Shown: in pieces, positions 30,805-39,780 of the stretch | Position numbering within the stretch: the stretch's first letter is position 1 | Layout: every line of letters starts with the position of its first letter | NCBI RefSeq assembly: GCF_016718685.1 | Contig: NZ_JADKCX010000105.1 | Location: forward strand, 1 to 41,107 | Origin: Haliscomenobacter sp. | GTDB lineage: Bacteria > Bacteroidota > Bacteroidia > Chitinophagales > Saprospiraceae | DNA: 41,107 nt | Direction: 5' to 3' | Notes under the pieces: model-generated | Seen by the model: only the letters and a program-made list of their open reading frames with translations | What the model was told of the DNA's origin: nothing | The model's database searches: none | Translations under genes and position numbers: made by a program

Positions 30805-31563
30805 ATGATCTTATACCCCGATTCTTATCTCTTTTCCGAAGAAAACCAGCTGGAGCTCAACGGCCAGTTGATCCACCACCAGCATGCCTGGTTGTTGCAA
30901 ATCGGCGACGAAGAATTGGATTTGATGTTTGAAAATGGCTGGCGCCGCGCTGGCAATGTGTTTTACCGCTACTCTTACGATACCCACGAAGACATTGCTT
31001 CCAATGGCCAACCCATGCAGGTATTGCCACTGCGCATCCCCGTAGCGGAATTTACCCTGACCAAAAGCCAGGCCAAAATCTGGCGCAAAAATGCTGATTT
31101 CAGCTGGAACCTGGTCAGCGGTCGCCCCAGCGAAGCCCACCACGAACTCTTCTTGCTGCACCGCGAGCGCTTCGAACGCAATGCGCCCGACAGCATTTTT
31201 GACTTTATTACCACCACCCACGAAAGCCTGCCCACCCGTGGGTTGCTCCTCGACGTGTACGACGGCGACAAATTGATTGCTTCCAGCCTCATCGACCATA
31301 CCCCCAAATCGATGTCTAGCATCTACGCCATGTTTCATCCCGATTATGGGGCATATAGTTTGGGCGTACACACCATGTTGCTTGAGATTTACGCGGCGCG
31401 GCAGTTGGGGGTTACGTTTTACTACCCCGGTTTTGCGCACCACGAGCCTTCGTTTTATGACTACAAAAAACGCTTCAATGGCTTGCAATGGCTGGATTGG
31501 AGAGATGCCGTGGATTGGTTGCCGTATGAGCGGTTGAAGGGAAGACGGAGAAGGAGTAAGTAA
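30805..31563 (+). CDS. Arginyl-tRNA--protein transferase-like protein (ATE/Bpt C-terminal, GNAT-like fold)
   Basis: Intact, 252 residues, cytoplasmic. The sequence resembles the C-terminal catalytic half of aminoacyl-tRNA-protein transferases: GWRRAGNVFYRYSYD near residues 45-59, PLRIPVAEF, the central FLLHRERF, LLLDVYDGDKLIASSLIDHTPKSMSSIYAMFHPDY, and LGVTFYYPGFAHHEPSFYDYKKRF. SxYxxFxPD and YYxGYxIxxxxxMxYK-like motifs define this group, here in the forms SIYAMFHPDY and YYPGFAHHEPSFYDYK. The usual N-terminal Cys-rich part is missing or replaced. Bacterial Bpt adds Leu to N-terminal Asp/Glu for ClpS/ClpAP degradation. Whether this shorter version does so is unknown. Confidence 0.7.
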   Translation: MILYPDSYLFSEENQLELNGQLIHHQHAWLLQIGDEELDLMFENGWRRAGNVFYRYSYDTHEDIASNGQPMQVLPLRIPVAEFTLTKSQAKIWRKNADFSWNLVSGRPSEAHHELFLLHRERFERNAPDSIFDFITTTHESLPTRGLLLDVYDGDKLIASSLIDHTPKSMSSIYAMFHPDYGAYSLGVHTMLLEIYAARQLGVTFYYPGFAHHEPSFYDYKKRFNGLQWLDWRDAVDWLPYERLKGRRRRSK

Positions 31564-31574
31564 GTTATTTAACA

Positions 31575-32451
31575 TTACGCATCAGCACGATGCCTCTCGC
31601 CCCCATACCCCGCTCGCAACATCACCACCGACGTGTATAAAATCACCACAATCACCACCCAACGCAAGGTATCCAGCGGCAAAGACTTCACAATAAATGC
31701 GGCAATCAGCACCGCAACTATACCGGGTATGGCCATGCCAATTGCGGCCTTGCGGTTGTAAGCGCCCTCGCGGATGAAGCGAATGGAGGCCGGGGGCATC
31801 AAGAATGCGCAGGAACCCATCATGATCGGGAATGCCACTTGTGGCGACATGCCCAGCGCAAACACCAGGGCCATACAAGGGGCGTACAAACCAATGCCCA
31901 CCGTCATCAAGGCGCCCAGGATGAAATTGACCAGCACGGCAATCAGCAACTTGGTACTGTGCGGAAACCAATGGCCGTGCCACCGCCCTGGATCCACTCC
32001 ATGTTGCGGGCAAACATAAATCCTGCGGTGACCAGCAAGGCAAACCCCATGATCAGGCGGATCCTTTTTTCGGGCAATTTGGACACCACGCCCGCCCCCA
32101 GGATCGCCCCGGCAGCCGCCGAAACCAGCATGAGGATCAAGGTAGTGGGCTCCACTTCAACTACCGTAATGAAGATCAAGGCTTGCACCAATACGGGAAT
32201 CGTGTTGGCCACTGTTGAGGTGCCGGGCAACACCGGTCTTCGGTTTGTTTGCTGAATTTCAGCAAAGCAGTTTGGGGGGCAAAAGCCCCGATGCCCAATA
32301 CATCAAAAAAATTGACGACAAACCCGATCAAACCCGTCTTGAGCCAGCTGCTGTTTTCCAGTTGGTCTTTGTGTTTGACGACGTCGTTGATCAAAACCAG
32401 ACTGTATCCTGCCGTCAGCACAGCCAATGAAATCCAGATGAAAGCAATCAT
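31575..32451 (-). CDS. Sulfite exporter TauE/SafE-family membrane protein (one or two frameshifts)
   Basis: A polytopic inner-membrane protein of about 292 residues. The start ATG (32451-32449) overlaps the stop of the aminopeptidase gene as ATGA, implying translational coupling. Family features are the two repeated halves: GFVVNFFDVLGIGAFAPQTALLKF in the first and VNFILGALMTVGIGLYAPCMALVFALGMSPQVAFPIMMGSCAFLMP in the second, with GxGxxAP motifs in both. Frame changes lie near 32215-32240 and 31955-31970. TauE/SafE proteins export sulfite, sulfoacetate or similar organosulfur anions, but the family is broad and the cargo here is unknown. Why it is coupled to an M1 peptidase is not evident. 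Confidence 0.85.
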
Positions 32452-34117
32452 TTCTTTTTGGTGTTTGAAGGTGTAGTCTCCACAAATTCCCAAGTCGCCA
32501 GGAGTACCATTTGTGGATCGAGTTCTATTTTTTCAGGTTTGCTTGCAGCGGGTATTGCAATTTCAATCGTCCGCGCGTTGACCTGGTATTTGGTGATACT
32601 GGGCAGCAGTTCCCCCGCTTTGTAACAGCCCACTTCAATTGAAAAATCAAAAACGTAGTTGCTGGGCTGGGTTTGTTGGAGTGTTATTTTCACCAGCTTG
32701 CTGCCGGGATCGTAGGTCCAGGAGCCTTTGAGCGCAATGTATCCGCCTTGATACAGCCATTGATCAAAGAATTTAATCAAATCTTTGCCCGAAGCCCGTT
32801 CCATGGCCAATCTGAAATCAGTGGTCGTGGCATGGCCATTGATGAAACGCTGGTAGTAGTCCTGAATGCCGGTTTGAAAAGCAGTATCCCCAGCAAGTTC
32901 CGCAGCATGTGCAAGATCCAGGCCCCTTTTTGATAGGTCAAGGCATTGGTTACCGGGCCTAGTTCCGGCGAACGATCGGCGACTATTTTGTAACCCGGGT
33001 CTTTGGCCAGGTTTGCGTAAGTTGTTTTTTTCGCGGCTTGCAATTGACTCAGCAATTCTGCCCGCCCATAAGCGTGTTCGATGAACAGCATGGTAAAATA
33101 AGTAGCAAAACCCTCGCTGAGCCAGGCATCATCCCAACTGGATTCCGTCACGGCATTGCCAAACCATTGGTGCGCCAACTCATGAATGACCACATTGCGC
33201 AAGCGGGTACTGCGTTTTCCGTCTACCAATTCTTCTCCATAAAAAATCGCTGATGAAGTTTCCATCCCCCCCTTTACGCTCGGCGTTTCGACATTGGCAA
33301 TTTTTTCATACACATAGGGGCCGACATAATCGGAGAAAAAACCCAGCGCTTGTTTGGTGGGTTCCGCAAAGTCGTAAAACCCAGCTTCCCGGTCTTTGTT
33401 GTACACCCAGGTTTGGATCGATTTTCCTTCAAACCAGCCGACGTACTGCACTGCAAATTCGGCCACCCCCAGCACATACAACCAGGAAGACACCGGGACG
33501 GCCTGCTTCCAGTGGGTCAGTTTGGTGCTGGCATCAAGGTTGGTCTCTTCCATCAACAAGCCATTGGATACCACTTGATAGTGTGCCGGTGCTGTTACCA
33601 CAAATTCACTACTGGCTTTTTCGTAGGGGTGATCAACCGTGGGCAACCAATGCCGGGCGCGATTGGGCCAGTTTTCGTTGAAAAAACTGCGGTCTCCGTA
33701 TTTGGTAGGGCCAATGCGCAAGCCATCCGCCGGAATTCCATGGTAAGTGATCACGAGTTGTGATTCGGAATTGGCATTGGATGGCTGCGGCAAGCTGATC
33801 CACAACACATTGTCTGCGTGGGAATAGGCCAGAGTCTTACCCTGTTGCATGATGGACTCAACCGTCATCCCCTTTCCTTGCAGGGCTTCGTTTGCCTTGA
33901 CCAAATCCAGGCGTAATTTGTCGATTCCTTCTTTTTTGAATAAAACACGAATGGTCGTTACCCCCCAAATTTCATCCGTAGCATCAGAAAGTTTGAGTTC
34001 GAAGGTATAATGGAGGATGTCAATATTGAGATTCTTGGGGTAATTGTCGGCATAGGTAGAAAGTGCCTGAAAACACAACAACGGGAGCAAAAGGACCAGT
34101 TTAAGACGGAAGCGCAT
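32448..34117 (-). CDS. Exported M1-family metallo-aminopeptidase (one frameshift)
   Basis: About 555 residues with a signal peptide (MRFRLKLVLLLPLLCFQALSTYA). The M1 order is clear: N-terminal beta domain (LNIDILHYTFELKLSDATDEIWGVTTI), the substrate loop GGMETSS in place of GAMEN, the zinc site HELAHQWFGN (codons 33184-33170), the third ligand Glu in WLSEGFATYF, then helical segments. A slip near 32875-32885 shifts the frame; the corrected protein continues LGDTAFQTGIQDYYQRF and runs to the TGA at 32450-32448. The C-terminal helical domain of large M1 enzymes is absent, giving a compact form common in Bacteroidota. It is likely periplasmic or secreted and trims N-terminal residues from peptides. 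It is divergent from the BNR gene across a 100-base gap. Confidence 0.92.
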
Positions 34118-34217
34118 AGCCGATAATTATCCACCTGAAAACCAAGTGTTGTCAAATATAATCAGGGATGCTTATAATTTCAGACAAAGCTTAGTATTTT
34201 TAAGTAAAAACCGTGCC

Positions 34218-36836
34218 ATGCGCCAAGCAATCCTCCTTTTTTTCAGCACCATTATCCATTTCAACACGGCATTTACCCAGCAACCACTTTCTCCTTTGGA
34301 GGCTTCTTTCCGTCAGTATCAAGCAATGAAAGCTGCCTCGGTCTATAAGTTCGACTGGATTCCGCTCGGCCCAACCCTAAATTCCGCCCGAGCCGATGTG
34401 GTGCAGGTAGATGCTACCCGTCCAGGCACCATGTACGTCGGATTTGGCTCGGGTAGTTTGTGGAAAACGACCAATCATGGGCAAAGTTGGAACCCCATTT
34501 TTGAAAACCAAGCTTCCTTTGGGATTGGAGATGTTGAGCTCGCCCCCTCTAACCCTGACATCATTTACCTCGGCACTGGTGAAAATCTAAAAAGCCACGC
34601 AACTTCACCCTGCCCGGCACAGGAATGTATCGCTCCGCTGACGCGGGCAAAACCTGGCAACACATCGGACTGGAAGACTCCTGGGCCATTGCTGAAATCG
34701 CCATTCATCCCAAGGATCCGAACATTGTCCTGGTGGCTGTACTGGGTCACTTGTGGTCCAAAAATAAAAACCGTGGCTTGTACCGTACCCTGAACGGGGG
34801 CAAAACCTGGCAACAAGTACTCTACAAAGATGAAATGACCGGTGCCAATGATATTGTAATTGCCCCTTCTAATTCCCAGATCATGTATGCTTCTTTGTGG
34901 GAAGTTTATCCAGGCATCAGCGGCAAAAACAGCGGCGTATACCGCAGTGTTGACGGCGGTAAAAACTGGGTACCCTGTATTAAAGGTTTACCCACGGGGC
35001 CTTTGGTCGGACGTATAGGCCTGACTGTTTCGTATACCAACCCCGCCAAAGCCTATGCGCTGGTAGACAATCTGAATAATGCCCGCGATGAAGCTGCCGA
35101 ATTGTACAAAACCACCGACGGTGGATTGACCTGGCACAAAACCCACTCCAGCCCTTTCAAAATTTTCCCCGGCATTGGGTGGTATTTCACCGATGTATAT
35201 GTAAATCCCAAAAACGACGAGGATGTTTTTTGCCTGGGGGTGCGCCTTGCGCACAGCACTGATGGTGGCAAAAACTTTACTTTCGTCGGCGGAAAAGTAA
35301 CCCGGATGACCCCAAGCCTGGCCCAGGGATTGCACCTTGATCAATGCGAGTTATGGATCAATCCTCAAAATCCGCAGCACATGGCCCTAGGAAACGATGG
35401 CGGTTTTTACCTGAGTTATGACCAGGGTTTGTCCTGGATGCACTACAACAATATCCCAACCGGGGAATTTTACGACATCACCATCGATCAGTCCAATTTC
35501 ACCATCTACGGCGGCACTCAAGACAACGCCACTGTTTTTGGGCCAGCCAAGGAAATTAACCTCAATTTTCCAGATCCCTGGAAATACCTCTGGATTGACC
35601 CCTGGGATGGTGGCGACGGTTGTGTATCTCAGGTGGATCCCGATGACAACAATATAGTGTACTACAGCATGCAACACGGCTACGCCGTTCGCCTCAACCG
35701 ACATGTCGACACAACCTTTGTCATTCAGCCAGCGCTACCGAAGGACAGCCCGGACACGCTGCGTTTCAATTACATCACCCCCTACTTTATCTCGCCCCAT
35801 CAAGGACAAACGCTTTACCACGGAGGCAATTTTATCTTCAAAAGTCAGGACAGAGGTACGACCTGGAAAGTAGTCAGCCCAAACCTCACGCTTTCTGCTA
35901 ATCCGGCAAAAAAGTCATTTGCTTTAGGCGCCCTGGTCGAATCGAAATTGACCAAAGGCTGGTTGTATGCGGGTACAGATAAAGGGGCATTTTGGGTATC
36001 CAAAAACGATGGCATCAACTGGAGCGAACATTCCGCAGGGCTGGCCAATCATTACATTCGTAGCATTTGCCCTTCGCGGTTTGCCAAAGAGAGGGTTTAT
36101 ATCGCCATGACCGGCATCAATTCCGACGATCTGCACAGCTACCTCTACGTTTCAGAAGATGCTGGAAAAAGCTGGAAAGCATCGCAGCAGGTTTACCGAT
36201 GAACCCTAAATGTAATTTTAGAAGACCCCACCCAGGAAAACCTGCTGTACGCAGGTGGTCTGCGCGGCGTTTATGTATCCCCTTGGACCGGGCAATAGTT
36301 GGTCATATCTTGGGCAAAACCTCCCCGCCAGCGCCGTGGCTGACCTGGAGATTCACGAGGCCTCCATGGAACTGGTTGTCGCTACCCACGGGCGAGGCAT
36401 TTACAAACTCAACCTCCGCCCAATTCAGGCAATGGCCGCTGGAAAAATCCCGCAGGATCAGGATTTCTTGTTTGAAATCCCTGAGGCCAAAAGGCCCTGG
36501 TTTAATTCTTCTGGAGGTGAACCAGATTACCGAACGCTGGAAAGAACCCCGATAACCTTTTGGCTGGCTGTGCCAAAACCTGTCACCCTTTCGATCCGCA
36601 ATACCGACCAAAAAATACTTTGGAAAACGACCGTCAATGGGCAAAAAGGGTTCAATCAAGTTCGTTGGGATCTAGTGACTAGCAGGCAAAACAGTGACTA
36701 CCCGTACTTTGTACATTACGAGCGTTTTCTTGCGGCCGGAGCATATCAAATGGTGCTTTCAGCCGACGGAAATAATGATCAGCTAAGGCCATTTATCGTT
36801 GTGGACAGCGTATCGCCTTATGCCAAGGAGCGGTAG
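34218..36836 (+). CDS. Exported sortilin/BNR-repeat (VPS10-like beta-propeller) protein (frameshifted)
   Basis: About 870 residues. The start at ATG 34218 gives the signal peptide MRQAILLFFSTIIHFNTAFTQ. The body is a series of Asp-box (BNR) turns: TTNHGQSW, SADAGKTW, TLNGGKTW, SVDGGKNW, TTDGGLTW, STDGGKNF, SYDQGLSW, SQDRGTTW, SKNDGINW, SEDAGKSW. This is the ten-bladed propeller typical of VPS10/sortilin-like exoproteins, ending in ATHGRGIYKLNLRP. A last domain (about 150 residues; SIRNTDQKILWKTTVNGQKGFNQVRWD) looks like a beta-sandwich with FlgD-like features. Slips occur near 34600, 36195-36215 and 36290. No glycosidase catalytic residues can be pointed out, and such proteins are often misnamed glycosyl hydrolases. 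The stop lies in a hairpin shared with the FAH gene. Confidence 0.85.
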
Positions 36837-36847
36837 TTCGCTACCGC
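36830..36847. terminator. UUCG hairpin containing both stop codons of a convergent gene pair
   Basis: GCGGTAG (36830-36836), loop TTCG, CTACCGC (36841-36847): a 7-bp perfect stem. The BNR gene's TAG is 36834-36836 and the FAH gene's TAG is the complement of CTA 36841-36843, so the stops are mirror images in the stem. There is no T-tract. Confidence 0.6.
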
Positions 36848-37683
36848 ATCCCCACGATATTCACCAATTCCCCAATGCCCTCGATCCGTATGCTCACTAC
36901 ATCACCCACCTCCAGTGTAAACTCATTCGGTGGTACCACGCCTGTACCTGTCATCAGGAAAACCCCATTCGGGAAAGAGGTTTCGCGAAACAACCAGGAT
37001 GCCAGTTCTGGCAAATTCCGCTTCATGCGGTTGATTTGGATGTTGCCAGCAAAAACCGTTTCCTCTTCGCGTTTGATTTGAATGGAAATTTCGGTGTCCA
37101 GCGCAATGGGATGTTCAGGCACCCACACGCAAGGACCCAGCGCAGCCGAGGCATCGTAACTTTTGGCCTGGGGCAAATACAGTGGGTTTTCGCCCTCGAT
37201 GTCGCGCGAACTCATGTCGTTGCCGATGGTATAACCCACAATTTTGCCCGAAGAGGTGCAAAACAGGGTGAGCTCAGGCTCCGGCACATTCCATTTCGAG
37301 TCGCGTCGAATCAGTACCACTTCGCCAGAACCAACGGTACGGGCCGCAGTCGCTTTAAAAAACAATTCCGGGCGATCGGCATCGTAGACTTTGGCATAAA
37401 AATCACCGCCGCCTGAGTCTTTGGATTCTTCCATCCGGGCTTCGCGGCTGCGCAGGTAGGTCACGCCCGAAGCCCAGACTTCTTGGCCATTGATCGGTGC
37501 TTGCAATTGGGTACTGATCAGGCTTTGCAAATCGCCATCGGGACGCAATGACTGGACTTCGTTCAACACTTCATGGTAGAGGTTGTCACGGTTGATGTAA
37601 TTGTCCCAATTGTGGTTGTTCGAAAGAAAAAACTGGCCGTCGGATTCGATGACGATGCCTTGAGAAGTGCGGTAAATCTTCAT
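36841..37683 (-). CDS. Fumarylacetoacetate hydrolase (FAH) family protein
   Basis: Intact, 280 residues from ATG 37683 (MKIYRTSQGIVIESDGQF); a longer in-frame start at 37728 would run back into the regulator gene and is less likely. FAH-fold marks: ASGVTYLRSREARMEES, LFFKATAARTVGSGE, the metal ligands in WNVPEPELTLF and GNDMSSRDIEGENPLYLPQAKSYD, LGPCVW, and GVFLMTGTGVVPP near the C-terminus. Members cleave C-C bonds of acylpyruvates or dehydrate sugar acids, for example 2-keto-3-deoxy acids. Its length and GNDMSSRDIEGENPLYLPQAK resemble the sugar-acid branch (2-keto-3-deoxy-arabinonate or fuconate type), which would fit the sugar theme of the window, but this is inference. It lies directly downstream of the response regulator on the same strand. 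Confidence 0.9.
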   Translation of the reverse strand: MKIYRTSQGIVIESDGQFFLSNNHNWDNYINRDNLYHEVLNEVQSLRPDGDLQSLISTQLQAPINGQEVWASGVTYLRSREARMEESKDSGGGDFYAKVYDADRPELFFKATAARTVGSGEVVLIRRDSKWNVPEPELTLFCTSSGKIVGYTIGNDMSSRDIEGENPLYLPQAKSYDASAALGPCVWVPEHPIALDTEISIQIKREEETVFAGNIQINRMKRNLPELASWLFRETSFPNGVFLMTGTGVVPPNEFTLEVGDVVSIRIEGIGELVNIVGMR

Positions 37684-37706
37684 GTTTTTTGTTTGTGTTT
37701 GTCTGC

Positions 37707-38422
37707 TTATAAATAGTCTTCTTGCCAATCAAGGCTTTCAAAAGAGGGCGGTATTTTTCCCCGACGGGCAACAACTTTCCCCCAATCTCCAGATCTGTGG
37801 CATACAAGGCCGCGATCTTGTTCAGTCCCACAATGTAGGATTTATGTATGCGCAAAAAAAGCCCGGCGGGTAATTTTTCTTCCAAATAGCTCATTTTTTG
37901 GTACACCACCGTCGTTCCTTTACTCCCGACAATTTTGACATAATTGCTCAGCCCCTCGATGTAGAGGATTTCTTCCAAAAAAACTTGGACCCATTTGTGG
38001 CCTGATTTGAAATAAAGGAAAGCAGGAGTCTCCGTTGCAGATGGCAGTTGCGCTGGCGCAAAAGCCTGCAATTCAAAAAGTTTGTGCAACGCCAACTGAA
38101 AACGTTCAAACGAGATCGGTTTCAGCAGATAATCCACCGCATTCAAATCATAACCTTCCAGAGCATATTCGCGGTAGGCCGTGGTGATGATCACTTTGGG
38201 CGGCTGCGGCAAAGAACGCAAGAGCGAGAGGCCGTTGAGCCCAGGCATTTCAATGTCCAAAAACAACAAATCGACGGCGTGTTCTTGCAGGTAAGTTTGG
38301 GCAACAAGTGCATTTTCAAAAACGGCGTCCAGCACAAAATCGGGCAATTCCGCCAGGTATCTGCTCAGGATCTGGCGGGCAATGGCTTCATCTTCTACAA
38401 TTGCACAACGGATGGGTTTCAT
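37707..38422 (-). CDS. LytTR-family response regulator
   Basis: About 238 residues. The N-terminal receiver domain has the acidic pair in CAIVEDEAIA, phosphoacceptor Asp in LLFLDIEMPG, Thr in KVIITTAYREYA, and Lys in VDYLLKPISF. A linker leads to a LytTR DNA-binding domain: LYFKSGHKWVQVFLEEILYIEGLSNYVKI, KMSYLEEKLP, FLRIHKSYIVGLNKI and PVGEKYRPLL. As written, the frame runs past the natural end to 37586, overlapping the FAH gene by about 97 bases. A one-base slip near 37720 would give ...DYL and the stop TAA at 37709-37707, as normal for the family. Its partner kinase lies upstream on the same strand, separated by a palindromic element. Targets are unknown. Confidence 0.92.
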
Positions 38423-38437
38423 ACATGTAGTATAAAA

Positions 38438-38551
38438 GTTGAGAAGTTGAGGGGTTGAGAAGTTGAGGCTACCGCGAGCGGCTCGACACCTCGGCTCCGC
38501 TCGGTGACCGGGTCGCTCGCGGTAGCCTCAACTTCTCAACTTTCTCAACTT
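38438..38551. repeat. Palindromic repeat element, GTTGAG family, copy 2
   Basis: Left arm 38438-38480 and right arm 38514-38551 are reverse complements: GTTGAGAAGTTGAGG units, then CTACCGCGAGCG, against CGCTCGCGGTAG and CTCAACTTCTCAAC units. The 22 bases 38454-38475 equal 8117-8138 exactly, while the loop differs. It separates the kinase and regulator genes, and the kinase stop codon (38547-38545) lies inside its right arm. Confidence 0.85.
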
Positions 38552-39649
38552 CTATCATTTAATTCAAGCACCACCATAAAAGAATCACGCTCCGCTAAAA
38601 TACTCAAACGGTGCCGATCCGGAAAGAGCAATTCCAAACGCCTGCGCACGTTTTCCAAACCCAGGCCCGCGTTTCCATTGGAGGGCCGCTCTCCTACCCT
38701 GCTGTTTTCGACCACACATTTCAAGTGTCCTACTTCGGCACTGATGCTGATGTTCAACCAGGCTTGCGCTGCTTCGGGTGAAACGCCATGTTTGAAGGCG
38801 TTTTCCACAAAGGGCAAGAGCAACAAAGGGGGAATACGCCACACTTCAACCAATCCCGTTTTAGATACCGCTACTTGCCCCTTTCGCCGTGAGCGCACTT
38901 TTCCAGGGCGATGTAGTCTTCAATGATTTCGATTTCGCGCAACAAGGGCACGTCCTTGGCTTTGGCCTCGTAGAGTACAAAGTTCATCAGCTCGGATAAG
39001 CGCAGGATCATCCCTGGGGTTTGCTCCGATTTTTCCATCGCCAAACCGTACAAGCTGTTGAGGGTATTGAAGAAAAAATGCGGGTGAATCTGGGCCTTGA
39101 GGAGTTGTAACTCGGTCACAATATGCTGTTTCTCTACTTCCTGCCGTCGGTTGTACTCCTCATAATAGCGTTGCAATACCGCCAAAGCCCCCGTAAATCC
39201 AACTACCGCCAGACAGGTAAAAATGTATTGCAAACTGCGGGTCAGGGAAAACACCTGAGCCTGATGTGGCATCTTCATAAAGGGCGGTACGGGCAAAAAC
39301 TGCATCCCCACAGCTTGTACCACATTGGCCAACAACAAAATGAGCACCAGACCAATCAGGTACTGCACAAAGCGGCGGCGAAACAAAAAGCCCTCCACCA
39401 TGACCCACAAATGCAGGTATACGGCCAGCAGTTTCCCCGGTAGCTCCAAACCTTGCACCCACAAGGAAGTCCAGAAGGTGTCGGGAAACCAGATCCTTCG
39501 ATAATTTCTGCCCCTGTTTCGGCAACGATTTTGATGGTTTCAAATTCGTAAAAATTCATGTATACGCGGGCTTGCACTCCGAGGTAGATGGTCCAAAATA
39601 AGAGGTGCAGCGCGAGGTACTTGGTTTGTATTGTTTTCAAAGTTTGCAT
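38545..39649 (-). CDS. LytS/YehU-type sensor histidine kinase (frameshifted)
   Basis: About 368 residues from ATG 39649 (MQTLKTIQTKYLALHLLFWTIYLGV). Four hydrophobic segments follow, including LPGKLLAVYLHLWVMVEGF, YLIGLVLILLLANVVQAVG and YIFTCLAVVGFTGALAV. The cytoplasmic His_kinase domain (PF06580 type) has the phospho-His in LKAQIHPHFFFNTLNSLYGLA, the helix LSELMNFVLYEA and IEIIEDYIALEK. An HATPase_c domain has N-box PPLLLLPFVENAFKHG and G-box GNAGLGLENVRRRLELLF. Slips lie near 39487-39500 and 38875-38885. No extracellular sensor domain is apparent, so the signal may be sensed in the membrane. It pairs with the LytTR regulator downstream. Confidence 0.92.
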
Positions 39650-39780
39650 TGTCTGGCACAAAATTCTCCTTTTTTCCCGAGATCATTGCCCGGTTCACAT
39701 AAAAGCTGGGGCATTTGGCATAAAGCCTCTGAAAAATCTTCGAATAGCCCTCATTTTTCGGAAAAATAAAGCATTCACTT

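Noticed and set aside
30811..31575. 254-codon open frame on the minus strand
   Set aside because: It is exactly antisense to the intact transferase-like gene, which has recognisable family motifs; codon bias leaves the opposite strand open.
36799..37416. 205-codon plus-strand frame
   Set aside because: Antisense to the FAH-family gene and begins inside the 3' end of the BNR gene; no family features.
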